From NCBI RefSeq assembly GCF_011305415.1, contig NZ_JAANOQ010000003.1:62001-126000 (forward strand): a stretch of DNA of 64,000 nt, given 5' to 3'. The position numbers were made by a program, and so were the translations under genes. The notes under the pieces are model-generated. The model saw nothing but the letters and a program-made list of their open reading frames with translations. It was not told where the DNA came from and searched no databases. The DNA comes from Flavobacterium bernardetii (GTDB taxonomy: Bacteria > Bacteroidota > Bacteroidia > Flavobacteriales > Flavobacteriaceae). Shown one piece after another: positions 60,794 to 64,000 of the stretch. Every line of letters begins with the position of its first letter. Positions within the stretch are counted from its first letter, which is position 1.

Positions 60794-61380
60794 TGAAGAA
60801 AAGAATAATAAAAATAGTCGTTGCAGTTTTAGTAATTGGAGCTATTTTCTGGGCAAAAAGTTTTTTTTATGATTATAAGATGAATCATAATTTTAAAGTA
60901 ATTTCTGAAGGGAAAGTCTATAAAAGTGGTGTTATTCCTCCAGAAAAATTGGCTGAATTTGTGAAGGAACACAAAATTAAAAGTATCATCGATTTACGTT
61001 TTCCAGGTACTGCCGATTTAGTAAATAATCCAGAAATTCCGACCGAACTAATTGCCGAAAAAGAAGCAGCATCAAAAATTGAAGGATTAAATTATTTTAA
61101 TTTAGGTTCTGATCAAGTGCCAAAACCTGAAAATTTAGAGTATTTTTTTAAAATCATGGACAACAAAGCGAATTATCCAGTTTTAATTCATTGTTTTCAC
61201 GGTGTTGGTCGTGCCGAAATGTATTCAGCAATCTATCGCATAGAATATGAAAATTGGGGCAGAGATGACGCAAGAAAAGAAACTAGATTTTTAACGAAAT
61301 TTAGTTCTTTCGATTTAGGAAAACCAAAAGGTGATTTTTTGCATAGTTATGTGAAAAGAAAAGAGAAAACAGCGAAGTAG
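60793..61380 (+). CDS. Tyrosine-phosphatase-like protein with membrane anchor
   Basis: The protein has 195 residues with an N-terminal membrane anchor (IIKIVVAVLVIGAIFWA) and a PTP signature HCFHGVGRAEMYSAI (Cys then Arg, CX5R). VYKSGVIPPEKLAEFVKEHK and SIIDLRFPG precede it. It is expected to be a phosphatase on the periplasmic face, and to work with the sulfatase-like enzyme upstream, perhaps hydrolysing its phospholipid products. It overlaps that gene. Confidence 0.85.
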   Translation: MKKRIIKIVVAVLVIGAIFWAKSFFYDYKMNHNFKVISEGKVYKSGVIPPEKLAEFVKEHKIKSIIDLRFPGTADLVNNPEIPTELIAEKEAASKIEGLNYFNLGSDQVPKPENLEYFFKIMDNKANYPVLIHCFHGVGRAEMYSAIYRIEYENWGRDDARKETRFLTKFSSFDLGKPKGDFLHSYVKRKEKTAK

Positions 61381-61399
61381 TTTTAAGCTAAAGTTTTTT

Positions 61400-61804
61400 A
61401 TGAGTTATACATGTGAACCTTCACCAATTAATAAAAAAGAGTACATTACGTATATTGGTAAAATTCTGGTGGATGATTATGGTAAGAAAGCATTTTATAA
61501 GCCAGAAGAAGTAAAGAAAGCCCATAATAAGAGCAAATGGTATGATGGTTTGGATTTCTCGTGTTGGGGAATGAGTACTTTTTCATCTCATTCAGATTTT
61601 GATTTTTACCATTCTAAAATTGGGGAGAATTGTAATTATGTAGAAATGAAAACAGAAATGTTTCAAGGAATAGCTAACAGTGAATCTTTAAATTGGTTAG
61701 ATATTCCTGACATAGATATTGATTCTTCTTTTTTTGAATTAGGAGATATTTTTAGTGGAATATTTGAGAATTTCGGAGAAATATTAGCTTCGATTTTTGA
61801 ATAG
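61400..61804 (+). CDS. Hypothetical acidic protein (134 residues)
   Basis: No signal peptide or membrane segment is visible. The start MSYTCEPSPINKKEYITYIG and the ending FGEILASIFE give no family hit. The centre has many S, D and F residues. It lies 19 bp after the phosphatase-like gene in the same direction. Confidence 0.55.
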   Translation: MSYTCEPSPINKKEYITYIGKILVDDYGKKAFYKPEEVKKAHNKSKWYDGLDFSCWGMSTFSSHSDFDFYHSKIGENCNYVEMKTEMFQGIANSESLNWLDIPDIDIDSSFFELGDIFSGIFENFGEILASIFE

Positions 61805-61900
61805 ATTCAAACAATTTAGAAACAAAATTTTGAAACTTTTTCGGATTGACAAACTTTACAGACAAAATCTGCTTAATCTGTAAGATCCGCGTTCCTAAAT

Positions 61901-62674
61901 CTAAACAATCCCCAATCCTAAAGCGATCGCAAACAAAATAATCATAAAAGCTACGATTTTCTGAATGGTGTTTATGGTTATTTTTTTGACCAATTTATTT
62001 CCGAAATACACGCCAATAAAAGCGGCAAGAGTTGCCACAAAAATCAAGTTAAAGTTTAAAGAATCTTTCACTTTTGAAATATTGGTAAAATAAACCGACA
62101 TTCTGCTCACATCAATCATACAAGCGATTATTACGCCTGTAGCAATAAACGCTTCTTTAGATAAACCGACTTTAGTTAAAAACGCACTTCGCAACGCACC
62201 TTGATGTCCGGAAAGTCCTCCAAAAAAACCACTTAAAATTCCGCCAATCGGTAAATATTTCTCAGGAAATTGTAAGTTTTTTAGTTTCGGAATTAACTCA
62301 AATAAAGCAAAGAAAATCAGTAAAAACGCAACAATAATTTTCATTAAAGTTACTTGAAATACTTTGTCGTTTAAACTGTATTCAGTAAGAATATTAGCAT
62401 TTGTAATCTTATCTAACAAAAATGCGCCAAGAAAAGAAAACAGTAAAGCTGGAAGTCCAAATCGTAAGGCAATTTTCCAATTGATTTGTTTTTTTACTAA
62501 TAACAGTTTAAACGCATTATTTAAAAAATGCACAATTGCCGTTAATGCTATCGCTACATCGACAGGGAAAAACAGCGCAAAAGCAGGTAATAATAAAGTT
62601 CCCAATCCGAAACCTGAGAAAAAGGTTAGGGCAGAAGCGAGTAGTGCTACAATTGGGATTAGGATGTATTCCAT
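61901..62674 (-). CDS. TauE/SafE-family sulfite/anion exporter
   Basis: The protein has 257 residues and about eight membrane segments. IPIVALLASALTFFSGFGLGTLLLPAFALFFPVDVAIALTAIVHFLNNAFKL is the first repeat and LPIGGILSGFFGGLSGHQGALRSAFLTKVGLSKEAFIATGVIIACMIDVSRM the second (GGLSGHQGALR signature). Family members export sulfite, sulfoacetate or other anions across the inner membrane. The ion here is not evident. Confidence 0.9.
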   Translation of the reverse strand: MEYILIPIVALLASALTFFSGFGLGTLLLPAFALFFPVDVAIALTAIVHFLNNAFKLLLVKKQINWKIALRFGLPALLFSFLGAFLLDKITNANILTEYSLNDKVFQVTLMKIIVAFLLIFFALFELIPKLKNLQFPEKYLPIGGILSGFFGGLSGHQGALRSAFLTKVGLSKEAFIATGVIIACMIDVSRMSVYFTNISKVKDSLNFNLIFVATLAAFIGVYFGNKLVKKITINTIQKIVAFMIILFAIALGLGIV

Positions 62675-62751
62675 AGAAGCTGGAAGTTTGGAGTTAGAAG
62701 TTTGAAGCTAGAAGTGTTAAAAAAATCTTCCAGCTTCTAGCTTCCATCTTT
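62675..62751. repeat. Gap with imperfect inverted repeat gaagctggaag
   Basis: The 77-bp gap between the TauE gene and tpiA has gaagctggaag / cttccagcttc and related gaagctagaag copies facing each other. It may form a long hairpin acting as a terminator for tpiA. Confidence 0.6.
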
Positions 62752-63501
62752 TTATATTCCGTTAATAATTCCGAAGAAATCGTTGGCGTTTAATGCTGCA
62801 CCACCAATTAATCCACCATCAACATCCGGTTTTGAGAAAATTTCTTTGGCGTTGTCAGGTTTAACACTTCCACCGTATAAAATAGAAACGTTTTCAGCAA
62901 TTTCTCTTCCGAAAACTTTATCAACTAAGTTTCTAACAAATAAATGCATTTCTTGTGCTTGTTCTGGAGAAGCGGTTTCGCCAGTTCCAATAGCCCAAAC
63001 TGGTTCGTAAGCTAATACGATATTATTCCATTTTTCATTTGAAATATGAAACAAACCATCCCGTAATTGGTATTCAACAATATTAAAATGGTTGTCGTTT
63101 TGTCTGTCTTTTAATTCTTCACCAAAGCAAAAAATAACCGTCATATCGTGAGTTAAAGCAGTATCCACTTTATTTGCTAATAACGCATCATTTTCATGAA
63201 AATAAGCTCTTCTTTCGCTATGACCTAAAATCACAGTATTCACAGCAATACTTGTTAACATTGACGCAGAAACTTCACCTGTAAACGCGCCACTTTCTGC
63301 TTGATGCATGTTTTGAGCGGCGATTTTAATATCCGTTCCAGCCACTAATTCCACCGCTTTTGCTAAAAATGGAAATGGAGTAGCTAAAATGACTTCAGCA
63401 TTGTTGTTTGGTTTGTTGTTTTTGATTTCGTTAATTAACTCTATGGCTTGTGGTAAGGTTTTGTTCATTTTCCAGTTACCAGCGACGATGTTTTTTCTCA
63501 T
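62752..63501 (-). CDS. tpiA: Triose-phosphate isomerase
   Basis: The protein has 249 residues, MRKNIVAGNWKMNKTLPQAI (catalytic Lys in GNWKMN), ILGHSERRAYF (His), LAYEPVWAIGTGE (Glu) and ILYGGSVKPDNAKEI. It interconverts dihydroxyacetone phosphate and glyceraldehyde-3-phosphate in glycolysis. It is of usual length and follows a TlpA-type gene on the same strand with a 116-bp gap. Confidence 0.97.
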   Translation of the reverse strand: MRKNIVAGNWKMNKTLPQAIELINEIKNNKPNNNAEVILATPFPFLAKAVELVAGTDIKIAAQNMHQAESGAFTGEVSASMLTSIAVNTVILGHSERRAYFHENDALLANKVDTALTHDMTVIFCFGEELKDRQNDNHFNIVEYQLRDGLFHISNEKWNNIVLAYEPVWAIGTGETASPEQAQEMHLFVRNLVDKVFGREIAENVSILYGGSVKPDNAKEIFSKPDVDGGLIGGAALNANDFFGIINGI

Positions 63502-63530
63502 TTTTTATTTAGTTACAACATTTTTTTTCG

Positions 63531-63580
63531 ACACAGATTGGAGAAATTATTTAAATTATTAAAATTTCTCCAATCTGTGT
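63531..63580. repeat. Perfect 18-bp inverted repeat (acacagattgg family)
   Basis: Arms acacagattggagaaatt / aatttctccaatctgtgt flank a 14-nt AT loop. It is closely related to the hairpin at 25044-25095. Confidence 0.85.
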
Positions 63581-63617
63581 TCAAAGAATAAAAAATGTTT
63601 CTTTTGGTTATGATATT

Positions 63618-64000
63618 TTATTTAGATTTTTCTATAGTTTCTTTAATTTTATCAAAGTCTTTTTCAATAGCTCTGAATAACGCAATGTTTCCTTTTTTAT
63701 CCAAAACAATAAAACGTGGAATCCAATCTAATTTGATAGATTGTCCGAATTCACCTTTCATACCATCCTTAATTAAATAGTTTTCACCAGTAACATTATG
63801 TTTTTCAATACCTGTTTTCCATGCATCGAAAGTTTTATCACAAGATAGGTTTACAAATGCTACATTTGGATTTTTAGCTTTTAATTCTTTTACTTGTGGC
63901 ATACTTTTTACACAGTCGGAACACCATGATGCCCATACTTCTATAACAACTACTTTTCCTTCGTTTTGTTTTAAGATCTCTTCGAAAGTGATGTCTTTAT
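63618..64000 (-). CDS. Thioredoxin-fold (TlpA-like) protein, cut by the window edge
   Basis: The frame is open to the right edge. It includes VVVIEVWASWCSDCVKSMPQ (redox CxxC, here C-S-D-C) and KLDWIPRFIVLDKKGNIALF, with the cis-proline region IPRF. The start lies outside the window, so a signal peptide cannot be seen. It is a likely periplasmic thiol-disulfide oxidoreductase. Confidence 0.85.
   Translation of the reverse strand, partial: KDITFEEILKQNEGKVVVIEVWASWCSDCVKSMPQVKELKAKNPNVAFVNLSCDKTFDAWKTGIEKHNVTGENYLIKDGMKGEFGQSIKLDWIPRFIVLDKKGNIALFRAIEKDFDKIKETIEKSK

Overview
The window is about 64 kb of AT-rich chromosome from a member of the Bacteroidetes, most likely Flavobacteriaceae and Flavobacterium-like. 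Reasons: start codons lack Shine-Dalgarno sequences and sit behind A-rich leaders; many gene starts are preceded by the Bacteroidetes -7 box TAnnTTTG; a large secreted protein ends in a type IX secretion (T9SS)-like sorting tail; the window carries the Bacteroidetes GlmU-like nucleotidyltransferase, L31 type B and a YaiO-type outer-membrane protein; and REP-like hairpin repeats of the kind common in this phylum are frequent. There is one tRNA (Tyr), no rRNA, no CRISPR array and no prophage.

Layout. 0-1.7 kb: end of an unidentified gene and an acyl-CoA carboxylase beta subunit. 1.7-2.3 kb: a strict 21-bp tandem array of 26 units. 2.3-9.7 kb: an accessory run of minus-strand genes for small secreted or membrane proteins, an M1-like peptidase, an esterase and two identical PH-domain proteins, littered with REP-like hairpins and ending in a RAYT (REP-associated tyrosine transposase). 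9.9-14.6 kb: a GmrSD/DUF262-like restriction protein and a two-gene module pairing a carboxylate-amine-ligase-like enzyme with an NlpC/P60-like cysteine hydrolase. 14.6-18.8 kb: housekeeping (mtaB, rpmE2, GlmU-like). 18.9-25 kb: membrane protein, a 1228-residue secreted purple-acid-phosphatase-like protein, two SRPBCC proteins and a DUF1801 protein. 25.1-31 kb: selO, then a four-gene operon (HEAT-repeat membrane protein, processive GT2, YaiO-like barrel, lone receiver) that looks like an exopolysaccharide synthesis and export unit. 31.1-37.3 kb: class V aminotransferase, LpxL-like acyltransferase, rhomboid, SIMPL protein, tRNA-Tyr and a DUF4369-thioredoxin gene split by an A10 frameshift. 37.4-42.9 kb: methyltransferase, YchJ-like, VWA/MoxR AAA+ pair and a RelE/ParE toxin-antitoxin pair. 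43-54 kb: two tandem paralogous secreted proteins, S9 peptidase, methionine gamma-lyase-like enzyme diverging from an Lrp regulator, lipoamide dehydrogenase, umuC-umuD and a conserved protein of unknown role. 54-64 kb: MBL hydrolase, small exported proteins, S33 peptidase and acyl-CoA ligase, LTA-synthase-like sulfatase with a tyrosine-phosphatase-like partner, TauE/SafE permease, tpiA and a truncated thioredoxin gene.

The strongest candidates for something undescribed are the ligase/hydrolase pair at 12.1-14.5 kb next to a GmrSD-like protein, the helically phased 21-bp array at 1.7-2.3 kb, the REP/RAYT system whose hairpin stems vary while the 3' tail is shared, and a set of genes whose -7 box lies only 4-5 nt before the start codon, which predicts leaderless mRNAs. 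All functional statements come from reading the sequence and remembered family motifs. No database search was run.
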